Source: Candidatus Poribacteria bacterium (GTDB lineage Bacteria; Poribacteria; WGA-4E; GCA-2687025). From it: a stretch of 34,165 nucleotides of DNA. The DNA lies in assembly GCA_016866785.1 (NCBI GenBank), contig VGLH01000033.1:1-34165 (forward strand). The letters run 5' to 3'. The notes under the pieces were generated by a model that saw only the letters and a program-made list of their open reading frames with translations, had not been told where the DNA came from and did no database searches. This document shows, piece by piece, positions 15,637-24,234 of the stretch (positions are counted from its first letter, which is position 1; every line of letters begins with the position of its first letter). Position numbers and translations under genes: made by a program.

Positions 15637-16785
15637 TCAACCGAGACGCTTCTGCAATCGCATCACGGACACGCCGAGTATCGAGACGCCCAGCGCGGCG
15701 AGGGGAAGCACCTGCTGCCACAGGTCCACCAGCCCCAAGCCCTTGAGCATGATACCCCGGATGACGACGAGGAAGTATCGAAGCGGGATGAGATAGGTCG
15801 CCCATTGGATGACCGTCGGCATGTTTTCGATCGGGAAGACGAACCCGGACAGCAGGAACCAGGGCGTCAGCAGGAAGTTCGCGGCGAGGCTCGCCTGTCC
15901 CTGCGTGTTCGCGACCGTCGAGATGAGCAAGCCGGTTCCCAACGTGCTCAACAGGAACACGAACGCGAGGGCATACAGCAGAACGACACTGCCTCGGAAC
16001 GGCACGCCGAACCAGAACGTTCCGACGGTCAGGATCAGGAAAACATCGATGTAGCCGATGATCATGAAGGGCACGAGCTTGCCGACGATGAACTGCGTCC
16101 GCGAGATCGGCGAGACGATCAACTGCTCCATCGTGCCGCGTTCGCGCTCTCGAACGACCGCCTGCGCCGTCAGCACCGTCGTCACGAGGCTTAGGATCGT
16201 GCAGATGATGCCGGGCACGACGAAGTTCACGTTGTCGAGGTCTTCGTTGTACCAGGCGCGAGCCCGCAGGTCGATTGCCGGAAGCTGGAGCCGGGTTCCC
16301 CGCAGCCATTCCGCCGCGACTTCCGCCGAGTGCTCGCGGGCGATGCTGACGGCGTAACCTAGGGCGATTGCCGTCGTGTTCGAGTCGCTGCCGTCGAGGA
16401 TCATCTGGACGGACGCGCTCTCGCGCCGCTTCGCAGCGCGGGCGAACCCGCGCGGGACGCGGATGGCGATCTCGGCTTTGCCCGACTGGATCAGTTCCTC
16501 GAGTTCGCGCTCCGAGTCGGCGAAGTAGAGCAGGCTGAAGTAGCCGGAACTGCCGAATCGTCCGACGAACGCCCGGCTTTGCGCGGTGCGATCCTCGTCC
16601 ATGATCGCGGTCGGGATGTGACGGATGTTCGTCGCGACCGCGTAGCCGAACAGCGCGAGCTGCACGAGCGGGGCGACGAAGATGAGCGGGAACATGGACG
16701 GATCGCGGCGAGCCTGGATCAGCTCCTTGACGACGATGCTCCACACGCCCCGAAGGAACCGATGCACCGACGCGACCATCGTCAC
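15637..16785 (-). CDS. ABC-2 type transporter permease (YhhJ/YbhR-like)
   Basis: The 382-residue inner-membrane protein can start at GTG 16785 (overlapping the upstream TGA as GTGA) or ATG 16779. The N-terminal cytoplasmic stretch VVKELIQARRDPSMFPLIF leads into a first membrane helix, then a large extracytoplasmic domain (residues about 50-190, with MDEDRTAQSRAF and LIQSGKAEIAIRVPRGF). Five further helices follow, including FVVPGIICTILSLVTTVLTA, VRERERGTMEQLIVSPI and FLLTPWFLLSGFVFPIENMP. This is the layout of the YhbS/YhhJ drug- or lipid-export permeases, which work with an ATPase and a membrane-fusion protein. Neither partner gene lies in the window, which is unusual. Confidence 0.9.
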   Translation of the reverse strand: MTMVASVHRFLRGVWSIVVKELIQARRDPSMFPLIFVAPLVQLALFGYAVATNIRHIPTAIMDEDRTAQSRAFVGRFGSSGYFSLLYFADSERELEELIQSGKAEIAIRVPRGFARAAKRRESASVQMILDGSDSNTTAIALGYAVSIAREHSAEVAAEWLRGTRLQLPAIDLRARAWYNEDLDNVNFVVPGIICTILSLVTTVLTAQAVVRERERGTMEQLIVSPISRTQFIVGKLVPFMIIGYIDVFLILTVGTFWFGVPFRGSVVLLYALAFVFLLSTLGTGLLISTVANTQGQASLAANFLLTPWFLLSGFVFPIENMPTVIQWATYLIPLRYFLVVIRGIMLKGLGLVDLWQQVLPLAALGVSILGVSVMRLQKRLG

Positions 16786-17588
16786 CCGCCGATCAGAAGC
16801 AGAGCGCCCAGGAGGGCGAGCGAGCCCGCGATGAACAGATCGAAATGGGACTGGCGGAGCCGTCTTCCCAACCAGAGCCCCAGTCCGCCGCCTGCCCAGA
16901 TGACCGGGAACCCCAAAGCGTAGACCGCCATGTCGCGCGTTACCAGCCCGCCGACGGAGACGAACGCGACCTTCAGGATGGTCGTCAGGACGAAGTAGGC
17001 GATCAGCGTCGCTCGGATCAGCTCACGGTCCCAGGGCTGGCTGTAGAGGTACAGGATGACCGGGGGTCCGCCGACGTTGACCGCGCCTCCGAGCATGCCA
17101 GCCGTCAAGCCCACAGGAACGCGCCAGCGCAACGATAGACCGGGTCCTGGGGGTCGGCGGCGGAACTTCCGCACCATGAGGTAGATGCAGTACCCAAGGA
17201 TCGACAGCCCGATCAGCCGCTTCAGCATGTCGTCCGGCATTACTCGCAGCGCGTAGACCCCGATGGGAACGCCGACAGCAGAACCGATGAGAAGATGGGA
17301 CACCAGCTTGAAGTCGATGGTGCGCCGCACGCGCCAGGCGAGGTAGAGCGTGTTCGACAGCGCCATGAACGCAACGACGACGCTCGCCGTCCGGGCGCTG
17401 ATGACGAACGGCAGCAGGCTCATCGCGACCATGCCGAATCCGAACCCGCTCATTCCCTGCAGGCAGGCGGCGATGAAGAGAATCGCGCCGACGGCAGCAA
17501 GGAAGGCGGCGTCGCCGCGTATGAGTTCCCCCACGATCACGGTCGCCAGGCTAGCGACATCGCGGGCACCCGCCCAACAGGAAGCCAA
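16782..17588 (-). CDS. TauE/SafE family (sulfite exporter-like) membrane permease
   Basis: The protein has about 268 residues; TTG 17588 is the outer start, but GTG 17540 or 17534 is also plausible because the first 16 residues do not fit the family. About eight hydrophobic helices are visible. The first conserved repeat, GMSGFGFGMVAMSLLPF, and the second, GLTAGMLGGAVNVGGPPVIL, are the paired glycine-rich signatures of TauE/SafE (DUF81). RVMPDDMLKRLIGLSILGYC separates the halves. Members export small sulfonates, sulfite or sulfoacetate and similar anions; the substrate here is unknown. The stop overlaps the ABC permease start, so the two are likely co-translated, although a functional link is not obvious. 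Confidence 0.88.
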   Translation of the reverse strand: MASCWAGARDVASLATVIVGELIRGDAAFLAAVGAILFIAACLQGMSGFGFGMVAMSLLPFVISARTASVVVAFMALSNTLYLAWRVRRTIDFKLVSHLLIGSAVGVPIGVYALRVMPDDMLKRLIGLSILGYCIYLMVRKFRRRPPGPGLSLRWRVPVGLTAGMLGGAVNVGGPPVILYLYSQPWDRELIRATLIAYFVLTTILKVAFVSVGGLVTRDMAVYALGFPVIWAGGGLGLWLGRRLRQSHFDLFIAGSLALLGALLLIGG

Positions 17589-17636
17589 GCCACGATTGCG
17601 GCACGATGCCGACCCATGGATCGTGTGCCGGGAGCA

Positions 17637-18659
17637 TCACGCCCAGTTTAGGATCGCTCCGAGCACGGACGGCTGCCATGCGGCGATCTTCGCGTAGACC
17701 GATGGAGCGTTTTCCGCCGCCACGCGGTCGGTGATGAGATCGGTGACGTTCAGCCGACCCGCCGCGAGCAGACGCAGAATGAGCTGCACGTTCGCGACCC
17801 AGGTCCAGTGTCCGGGATGAGATTCGGAGCCCGGAATGCTCGAGGCGTGGGCTCCCAGAAGAACGAGCCCCTTCTTGTGCACGTCGCGGTAGAAGTTGAC
17901 GCGCTCGGTCTCGCCTCGCGTGCTGCCGAGGAGCACGACACGAGCCATCCAACCGGCGACGGACATCGCGCCGAGGATGGCATCGGGATAGCCCGTCGCC
18001 TCGATCACGACCTGTGGCGCGCCATTAGGCGGATTGGCGGACGACCGCACGCGGTCGAGCAGCGAGGACTCGAAGCCGTCTGCCTTGGGGTCCATCGCGA
18101 TGTCGGCGCTGACGTGCGCCGCGTGTTCGCGCCGACCCGCATCGAGGTCGAGCGCGACGACCGGCGTCGCTCCTGAGGCGCGCGCGAGTTGCATGGCGCA
18201 CTGACCGATGAGCCCGGCTCCGAACACGACAACCGATTCGCCGATCTCGATCCGCGCCTTGCGGATGCCTTGCATCGCAATCGCCATCAGGTTGAAGAAG
18301 GCGGCGGTCTCCGATGGAAGCTCCGACGGCACTTCGACGCATCGCTCCGCGCGGACCGTCGCGTGGCTCGCATGCGACGATGCACACACGATCCGAGCGC
18401 CGACTGCAGGCTTCGTTACGCCCTTCCCTTGGGCGATGACGGTTCCTACGAGGCTATATCCGCCGGTCGAGGGAAACGTGCCCTTGGCGTTGTCGAGCGA
18501 GAGCAGAAATGCGCGCTCAGTGCCGGGGCTGATGAGGCTGACTTCCGACCGGACGAGCACTTCGCCGTCGCCGGGCTCCCTCGGTTCGAACGGCTCGACG
18601 GCGACGGTTCCGGGCGAGAGCCAGAGAACTCGATGCGGATCGGTGGCGTAGTTCGGCAT
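17637..18659 (-). CDS. MDR-superfamily (alcohol dehydrogenase-like) oxidoreductase lacking zinc ligands
   Basis: The 340-residue protein is read from ATG 18659 (MPNYATDPHRV), six bases after GGGGA; ATG 18680 is an upstream alternative. A GroES-like N-terminal domain (GEVLVRSEVSLISPGTERA, GYSLVGTVIAQG) is followed by a Rossmann domain with an intact GxGxxG (SVVVFGAGLIGQCAMQLARA) and the acidic ALDLDAGRR end of the second strand, indicating NAD preference. The catalytic-zinc cysteine and the GHE motif of classical alcohol dehydrogenases are absent, and there is no four-cysteine structural-zinc loop. SPGTER is typical of a BchC-like branch that includes sugar or threonine dehydrogenase-like proteins of unknown substrate. 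It is the first gene of a four-gene minus-strand run. Confidence 0.87.
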   Translation of the reverse strand: MPNYATDPHRVLWLSPGTVAVEPFEPREPGDGEVLVRSEVSLISPGTERAFLLSLDNAKGTFPSTGGYSLVGTVIAQGKGVTKPAVGARIVCASSHASHATVRAERCVEVPSELPSETAAFFNLMAIAMQGIRKARIEIGESVVVFGAGLIGQCAMQLARASGATPVVALDLDAGRREHAAHVSADIAMDPKADGFESSLLDRVRSSANPPNGAPQVVIEATGYPDAILGAMSVAGWMARVVLLGSTRGETERVNFYRDVHKKGLVLLGAHASSIPGSESHPGHWTWVANVQLILRLLAAGRLNVTDLITDRVAAENAPSVYAKIAAWQPSVLGAILNWA

Positions 18660-18808
18660 GTTGTGTCCCCGAAGAGGCATTCAGCGGCTACGGCTCCAGC
18701 ACCGGCTCGTGGACGGTCCCCCGCGATGCTAGAATGCAGTGTATCCGCGCCGCCGGTACGCCGCAACGACGGCGACATTGTGGAGCCATTCGCGGCAGGA
18801 GATCGCTG

Positions 18809-19816
18809 TTGGAGCCGATCCGTTACGCAGCGGCAGCGTGCCAGGTCGACCAGCCGAACCCGGAGCATCGGTCCGACATCGCGAGGAACACGTCGCGCAT
18901 GGTGGACATGGTGCGGATGGCAGTCGAAGGCTACTCGCCGTTCCTGCCGGTGCGCCTGGTCGCGTTCCCGGAATTCGGTCACGCCGCGCCCATCTATGCG
19001 ACCGTGTCGGAACTGCTCGACAAGCTCGCGGTGACCATTCCCAACGAGCACACGGAACGGTATGTCGCGCTGGCGCGGGAGTACGACATCTACATCCAGA
19101 CCGGGACGTTCCTGGAGCGGACGGATCGCTGGACCGACGTCGTGCTGAACACGACCTGCCTGATCGGTCCCGAGGGCATCTTGTACAAGTACCGCAAGGT
19201 GAATCCGTGGATTCCGTGGGAGGTGCACGCCAGTCCCCACGACATATCGGACTTCGACGATCCCATCTTTCCAGTCGCCGACACACCCATCGGCAGAATC
19301 GGCGCGGCGATCTGCTACGACTGGCTGTTCCCGGAAGCTATACGCCAACTCGCCGCCAACGGCGCCGAGGTCCTGATCCGCGTTTCCGCATACATGGATC
19401 CATGGGGCGCGACGCCGCCTATGGACTGGTGGACGGTCGTCAACCGCTGCCGGGCGCTCGAGAACACCGCCTACGTCGTAGCGGCGAACCAGGGAGCGGC
19501 GTTGAGGCACTATCCGCCGTTCTCGTGGCCCGGAGGCAGCATGATCGTCGACTTCGAGGGTCGTCTGCTGGCTCAGGCGGAACCGGGATCCGGCGAAGCG
19601 ATCGTGGTCGCGCCAGTTGACATCACGGCACTGCGACACGAACGGCAGGTGCGCCAGGGACACCAGATGCTGGCTCATCTGCGGAGCGAGTGTTATCCGA
19701 TGTACGGACAGCGTTACTACCCAGCCGGTGCTGCGAGCCGTGGCACGCTGAGCGTCGAGCGGAACCGGGCGGCGATTGAGGAGGCGAAGGTGGGCTTGTC
19801 GAAGCGGCGGCGATGA
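18809..19816 (+). CDS. Carbon-nitrogen hydrolase (nitrilase superfamily)
   Basis: The 335-residue protein is read from TTG 18809, which has AGGAG eight bases upstream and begins exactly at the conserved first strand (EPIRYAAAACQVD); ATG 18734 would add unrelated residues. The catalytic triad is complete: Glu55 in LVAFPEFGH, Lys130 in LYKYRKVNPW and Cys169 in GAAICYDWLFPEAIR. Further family features are the glycine-rich NTTCLIGPEG and ALENTAYVVAANQ. Such enzymes hydrolyse amides, carbamoyl groups or nitriles. The Cys-Tyr-Asp-Trp context suits aliphatic amidases or N-carbamoyl hydrolases better than true nitrilases. It is divergent from the MDR gene and converges with the DUF1015 gene. Confidence 0.92.
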   Translation: MEPIRYAAAACQVDQPNPEHRSDIARNTSRMVDMVRMAVEGYSPFLPVRLVAFPEFGHAAPIYATVSELLDKLAVTIPNEHTERYVALAREYDIYIQTGTFLERTDRWTDVVLNTTCLIGPEGILYKYRKVNPWIPWEVHASPHDISDFDDPIFPVADTPIGRIGAAICYDWLFPEAIRQLAANGAEVLIRVSAYMDPWGATPPMDWWTVVNRCRALENTAYVVAANQGAALRHYPPFSWPGGSMIVDFEGRLLAQAEPGSGEAIVVAPVDITALRHERQVRQGHQMLAHLRSECYPMYGQRYYPAGAASRGTLSVERNRAAIEEAKVGLSKRRR

Positions 19817-19831
19817 CGGCGCTGCCAGCCG

Positions 19832-21148
19832 TCACGATCCGGCGTCGTCGATCCGTCGAAGCACGAGCCCGGTCGGCAGCTTCGGGTAGAAGTAAGTGGA
19901 CTTCTGCGGCATCGTTTCCCCAGCGCGGGCGACTCGCTCGATGTGCCGCATGGTGCACCCCTGCATGAGCACGGCGAGGTCGGCTCTGCCCGCGCGAACG
20001 GCTCCTGTCGCTTCGTCGGCGGCGGTCGTATACGAGACGCGCGACTGACCGGTGTGGGTATCCGTGTCGATCTCCAGCAGATCGCGCAGGACATGCGTGT
20101 GGAGCCGCGTGACGCCCAGTGAGCCGACGGGGCTCGAGTCGCCCGCGTGGCGCAGCCGCAGCGCGTAGGCAGTGTCTCCGCCGATGTAGACGGCGAACTG
20201 CGTATCCGGTTCGGACGCAAGGCGCGACAGCAGCGCGTCCAGGTCGGCGGGGGTTCCTTGTCGCAGAGGGACGTGCTCCACGTCAAACGCTTCCGCCAAG
20301 CTCCTGGAGAGCGCGTCGCGCCGAGCTCGGTCGACGCCCGCGATGACCCGGTGGATGGGCAGAATCGCCAAGGCGTCTGAATGGGCGGAGACAATCGCCA
20401 TCAGGACGCTGTTGGCTGGGTGATCGTCGGACCAACCGGCTGAGCGTTGCCGCGCCGCGTCTCGGTACGCCAACGAGGTCTCGTACCGATGGTGTCCGTC
20501 CGCGATGGTGATCGTGTCGGCGGCGAGCGCAGCTTCGATGCGCGCGATGTCGTCCGGTTCCGTGATCGACCAGAGACGGTGCTCCTGTCCACCACCGTCC
20601 GAGACGACTCCGAGAGGCGTCGCGCGGTCCTTCATCTCACGCAAAGCTCGTTCGAGCGCCCCAGCCGGATCGGACGCGATCCCGAACACCGGCGACACAT
20701 TCGCCTGGCACGTCGAGATGAGGCGCAGGCGGTCCTCTTTTGCGGCGCTCAGCGTTCTTTCGTGAGGCAGAATGGAGCCCTGCGACCACGGCACGAGCCC
20801 TACGGCGGCATGCAGTGCCAGCCGCGAGCGTCGCTCGCTGACATGGACCCCACGGACGCCCGGCGGCAGAAGGAACGTCTGCTCGTGCAGGTAGAATGAC
20901 GCCGTTGGATCCATCGCCAGCACGCCGGATGTCTGCCAGTCCCTTAGCAGGCGAGCCGACTCGGCGTAACGGTCGCGATCCGGCGCGTCGTATCCCAGCT
21001 CGATGCGGACGATGTTGTGGGGGCTCCGCTCGTGCAGCGCGCGACGCGCATCTTCGGATATGATGTCGTAGGGCGGGGCGACGACATGCGCGAGCTCTCC
21101 GGCGGCGCGCGTGTACCTCAGTCCTCGGAAAGGGCGAACGATCGGCAA
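19832..21148 (-). CDS. DUF1015 family protein (SerK-like)
   Basis: The 438-residue protein is read from TTG 21148, nine bases after GAGGAG. Residues 1-60 (IVRPFRGLRYTRAAGELAHV, VAPPYDIISEDARRAL, NIVRIELGYD) match the strongly conserved DUF1015 N-terminus. The middle carries YLHEQTF, GLVPWSQGSILPHERTLSAA and the hallmark ITIADGHHRYETSLAYRD. The C-terminus (VSYTTAADEATGAV, MPQKSTYFYPKLPTGLVLR) is also typical. An archaeal relative is a free-serine kinase (SerK), and the HERT...K and DGHHRYET segments agree with that family. Bacterial copies often accompany serA, serC or D-3-phosphoglycerate dehydrogenase, none of which are adjacent here. Activity is therefore a family-based guess. Confidence 0.9.
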   Translation of the reverse strand: MPIVRPFRGLRYTRAAGELAHVVAPPYDIISEDARRALHERSPHNIVRIELGYDAPDRDRYAESARLLRDWQTSGVLAMDPTASFYLHEQTFLLPPGVRGVHVSERRSRLALHAAVGLVPWSQGSILPHERTLSAAKEDRLRLISTCQANVSPVFGIASDPAGALERALREMKDRATPLGVVSDGGGQEHRLWSITEPDDIARIEAALAADTITIADGHHRYETSLAYRDAARQRSAGWSDDHPANSVLMAIVSAHSDALAILPIHRVIAGVDRARRDALSRSLAEAFDVEHVPLRQGTPADLDALLSRLASEPDTQFAVYIGGDTAYALRLRHAGDSSPVGSLGVTRLHTHVLRDLLEIDTDTHTGQSRVSYTTAADEATGAVRAGRADLAVLMQGCTMRHIERVARAGETMPQKSTYFYPKLPTGLVLRRIDDAGS

Positions 21149-21314
21149 GCCGTCTTACTCCTCGGGATCGACCGCAGGTACGAATGGGCTCCCGCGTAAT
21201 AGTAGCTTCTGACGCCCGCGACGTCGGCTCGTTCTGCGTGATGGTAACCAGACGTATTGCGGAGTCCGTTTCACGGGCAGTGCACCGATCCCGGTTCAAG
21301 ACGGAGAGGTGGGG
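21149..21314. other. Divergent intergenic region
   Basis: These 166 bases separate the divergent DUF1015 and lipoprotein genes and should hold promoters for both. I saw no hexamer pair good enough to name (TTCTGC-17-TATTGC at 21232-21260 is the best on the plus strand). A GGAGAGG ribosome-binding site sits at 21303-21309. Confidence 0.4.
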
Positions 21315-22361
21315 ATGCGTACTCTCAGGCGACGGATGGACGCGCGGACGCTGAGTCTGGTCGCTGCGATCATCCTGGCGGGGATGGAGGCTATCGGGTG
21401 CGGCGACGACGCGGGCCCGTCGAACCACGCCCCGAACGTCCTCTCGCTGACCGTCGTGCCGGAGAACCCGGCGCCCGGTGACGTCGTGCCTGTCCGGTAC
21501 AACGTCGAGGACGTGGACGGCGACCCGGTGTCCCTCAGATGGGAGACGACGGGCGGCTCGATCTCGATGCGGGGCGGCGTCGCCTACTGGATCGTCCCGG
21601 ACACCGAGGGAACCTATCGAATCACGTTGTTCGCCTCCGATGGTTCGGCGTCGGACGCGAAGAGCCTCGACGTCCTCGTGTGGGAGCCGCGACCAGGGAA
21701 CTACTATCCGCTCGCCGTCGGCAACGAATGGCACTACATCGACGGCTCCGGGAACACGGTCGACTTCCGACTGATCGACACGATCCAGATCGAGCACACG
21801 GACGTGACGAGCTACGTTCTGGAGACGACGACGAGCGATCCCGGCGTGCCGGAAGGCATCGCGAACTACTCGTATGTCGGTCGCGCCGCCGACGGAAACG
21901 GCGTTGATCAGCACGCGGTGAACGTCGTGTTCGGATCGCCGGAGACGCTCATCTTCGATCCGTGGCTGCCGCTCTACCGGTTCCCCTTGATTCCCGGCAA
22001 GAAGTGGAGCACCAAGTTCAAGGGCTACCTCCCCGATGGCTTCTTCATCGGCGAAGGCAAGGCGTCGTACCGCGTCGTGGATGAGTCCTCGCTGACAACG
22101 CCCGCCGGCACCTTCGAGCACGTCTTCCAGGTCGAAGAGACGTTCGAGTGGACGCTCATCGGCGAACAACTCGACAAGACGGTGAGCCGCAAGTGGCTCG
22201 CGCCCGACGTCGGCATCGTCAAGCTGGAACAGGAACAGACGCGAGCCGGGCAGACGGCGCGCATACTGGCATCGCTGGCTTCGTATCGCTTGGAGGCGAC
22301 CGACGCGCCGGCATCGCCTCGCAGGGGTGTCGTCGGTCCGGGCCCGTGGCTCCGCTTCTGA
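21315..22361 (+). CDS. Lipoprotein with an Ig/PKD-like N-terminal domain
   Basis: The 348-residue protein is read from ATG 21315, five bases after GGAGAGG. The N-terminus is a lipoprotein signal (MRTLRRRMDARTLSLVAAII, then EAIGC at residues 28-32). The segment NHAPNVLSLTVVPENPAPGD, NVEDVDGDPVSLRWETTGG, GTYRITLFASDG is a PKD/Ig-like domain of the kind found in surface proteins. The rest (YYPLAVGNEWHYIDGSGNTV, FPLIPGKKWSTKFKGYL, TTPAGTFEHVFQVEETFE, RKWLAPDVGIVKLEQ) follows a pattern common to uncharacterised exported proteins, with repeated aromatic strands in an antiparallel beta architecture. No enzyme motif is visible. The next gene starts 32 bases downstream. Confidence 0.85.
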   Translation: MRTLRRRMDARTLSLVAAIILAGMEAIGCGDDAGPSNHAPNVLSLTVVPENPAPGDVVPVRYNVEDVDGDPVSLRWETTGGSISMRGGVAYWIVPDTEGTYRITLFASDGSASDAKSLDVLVWEPRPGNYYPLAVGNEWHYIDGSGNTVDFRLIDTIQIEHTDVTSYVLETTTSDPGVPEGIANYSYVGRAADGNGVDQHAVNVVFGSPETLIFDPWLPLYRFPLIPGKKWSTKFKGYLPDGFFIGEGKASYRVVDESSLTTPAGTFEHVFQVEETFEWTLIGEQLDKTVSRKWLAPDVGIVKLEQEQTRAGQTARILASLASYRLEATDAPASPRRGVVGPGPWLRF

Positions 22362-22393
22362 AGGTTCCCCACTCCGGTCTTCGCTAGTCTGGG

Positions 22394-23221
22394 ATGGTTC
22401 CGCGTATGGGCAGACTCGACGGCAAAGTCGCCATCGTGACCGGCGGCGGAACCGGGATCGGCAGGGCGTCTGCCGAGCTCTTCGCCGTCGAAGGGGCTCG
22501 CGTTGTGATCGCGGGTCGTCGGGCGGATGTCGGTGAGCAGGCTGCGTCGGAGATTCGGGCGCTCGGCGGCGCCGCGCGGTACGCCGAGGCGGATGTGACG
22601 CGAGCAGACGACGTACGCCTCCTGTTCGCTCGCGCACGAGAGCTGTACGGGTCGCCCGATGTCGTGCTGAACGTAGCGGGCATCAGCGGCAGGCGGTACG
22701 GTGACGGTCCCATCCACGAATGCAGCGACGACGGCTGGGACACCGTGATGAACGCCAACACGCGGAGCATGTTCCTCATGTGCCGCGAGGCGGCGCGCTC
22801 GATGCTGGAAAACGGCGGCGGAAGCATCATCAACACGTCGTCGGTCCTGGCGTCGTCGCCCGCGCCGGACCTGTTCGGCACGCACGCATATGCCGCGAGC
22901 AAGGGCGCGATCCTCTCGCTTAGCCGCTCGATGGCGAGCTACTATGCCCGCCATCGGATCCGGGTGAACGTGCTCGCGCCCGCGCTCATCGCGACGCCGA
23001 TGAGCGGACGCGCTCAGTCGGACGCGGGTGTTCTGGAGTACATCCGCACGAAGCAGCCGTTGACGGGTGCTCTGGGGACCGCGCTCGATTGCGCGTATGC
23101 GGCGCTCTATCTGGCGTCAGACGAGTCCGCGTTCGTCACAGGCATCGTGCTCACCGTCGACGGCGGCTGGTCCGTATCGGACGGTCAGTTGCCCCGTCAT
23201 CTCACCGAGGAGTCTCAATGA
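22394..23221 (+). CDS. Short-chain dehydrogenase/reductase (SDR)
   Basis: The 275-residue protein starts at ATG 22394, or possibly at Met5 (22406), where the conserved MGRLDGKVAIVTGG begins; the ribosome-binding site is not decisive. Classical SDR features are all present: the cofactor loop TGGGTGIG (16-23), the adenine-contacting AEADVTRADD, the structural NVAG, and the catalytic Ser150, Tyr166 and Lys170 (NTSSVL; YAASKGAI). The C-terminal motif FVTGIVLTVDGGWSVSDG is standard. Arg43 in IAGRRAD after the second strand hints at NADP preference. The substrate is unknown. The stop overlaps the next start as ATGA, so it is coupled to the MetE-like methyltransferase gene. Confidence 0.93.
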   Translation: MVPRMGRLDGKVAIVTGGGTGIGRASAELFAVEGARVVIAGRRADVGEQAASEIRALGGAARYAEADVTRADDVRLLFARARELYGSPDVVLNVAGISGRRYGDGPIHECSDDGWDTVMNANTRSMFLMCREAARSMLENGGGSIINTSSVLASSPAPDLFGTHAYAASKGAILSLSRSMASYYARHRIRVNVLAPALIATPMSGRAQSDAGVLEYIRTKQPLTGALGTALDCAYAALYLASDESAFVTGIVLTVDGGWSVSDGQLPRHLTEESQ

Positions 23222-24234
23222 GTCGTCTCATCACGACGTCGGTGGTCGGAAGCCATGCGTTCCCTGGGTGGCTGTTTCTCGGCGACGCCGCCGCGCAGCG
23301 AGGCGAACTGGGGTCCGAAGATGTCCGCGAACTGGTTCAAGACGCGATCACCGTCGCCGTCGAGGATCAGCACCGGGCGGGACTCGATGTCATCACGGAC
23401 GGCGAGATGAGTCGGCTCGACTTCAACCTGGGGTTCTACAGCTTCCTCGACAACATCGAGCCGATTCCGACGGCGCGTCAGCTTGGCGTGCCGGCGCACG
23501 ACCAACGCGGGAAGTACCGCGTGGTCGGCGAGCTCGCCGCGCACGGTGGGCTGGGCGTCGTCGAGGACTTCCGCTATCTCAAGTCGATTGCCCGGACCGA
23601 CGTCAAGGCGACGCTGCCGGGACCGTTCACGCTGGCGGGGCGGCTGGAGCCCTGCACGCGCTACCCGGATCGCATGGCGCTCACCGAGGCGCTCATTCCC
23701 ATCGTCCGGTCCGAGGCGCTGCAGCTCGTCGCGGCTGGGGCGGACTTCCTCCAAATCGACGAGCCGTCGTTCAGCGTGTACCCGGAACGGATCGCCGAAT
23801 ACGTCGATGTGTTCAACCGCACGGTCGATGGCGTTCAGGCGCGTATCGCGACACACCTCTGCTTCGGGAACTACCGGGCCCGCGCGGTTGGGCGGCGGCG
23901 CTATCGCGCCCTCTTCCCGGCGGCGATGGACATGCGCGTCGGCCAGTTCGTGCTCGAGTTCGCGTCGCGGGAGTTCGTCGAGCTCGACCTGCTCCGGGAG
24001 ATCGCGCAGGACCGAGACGTCGCCGTGGGCGTCGTCGATGTGAAGAACCTGTGGATCGAGCCAGCGGAGGAGATCGCGACACGGACGCGATTGCTGTTGG
24101 AGCACGTTGCGCCGGAGCGCCTCACGCTGGTTCCAGACTGCGGTCTGTCGCAGACGGCACGATGGGCGGCTCTGCGGAAGCTCCGAGCTATGGTCGATGG
24201 TGCGAGCATCGTACGGCGAGAGTTGGCGGGCTAG
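23218..24234 (+). CDS. MetE C-terminal-like (cobalamin-independent methionine synthase type) methyltransferase
   Basis: The 338-residue protein starts at ATG 23218, overlapping the SDR stop and preceded by GAGGAG. It corresponds to the catalytic C-terminal barrel of MetE: TTSVVGSHAFPGWL at the start, DVITDGEMSRLDFN, LPGPFTLAGRL and FLQIDEPSFSVYP. The zinc site is complete with His213 and Cys215 (THLCFGNY), Glu247 (FVLEFAS) and Cys308 (VPDCGLSQTARWAAL). There is no MetE N-terminal folate-binding half. Stand-alone proteins of this type transfer methyl groups from diverse donors to homocysteine or other thiols, and coupling to an SDR suggests a specialised methylated substrate. The final TAG shares the palindrome CTAG with the stop of the opposing regulator gene. 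Confidence 0.9.
   Translation: MSRLITTSVVGSHAFPGWLFLGDAAAQRGELGSEDVRELVQDAITVAVEDQHRAGLDVITDGEMSRLDFNLGFYSFLDNIEPIPTARQLGVPAHDQRGKYRVVGELAAHGGLGVVEDFRYLKSIARTDVKATLPGPFTLAGRLEPCTRYPDRMALTEALIPIVRSEALQLVAAGADFLQIDEPSFSVYPERIAEYVDVFNRTVDGVQARIATHLCFGNYRARAVGRRRYRALFPAAMDMRVGQFVLEFASREFVELDLLREIAQDRDVAVGVVDVKNLWIEPAEEIATRTRLLLEHVAPERLTLVPDCGLSQTARWAALRKLRAMVDGASIVRRELAG

Noticed and set aside
15611-16744. N-terminal extension that would fuse the rRNA methyltransferase to a longer 774-residue protein
   Set aside because: The extra part is an out-of-frame shadow of the ABC permease gene; a TTG with GGAGGAG sits exactly at the family start.
20637-22637. Minus-strand frame of 666 residues
   Set aside because: Spans two genes and their divergent promoter region in antisense or wrong frame; very arginine-rich.
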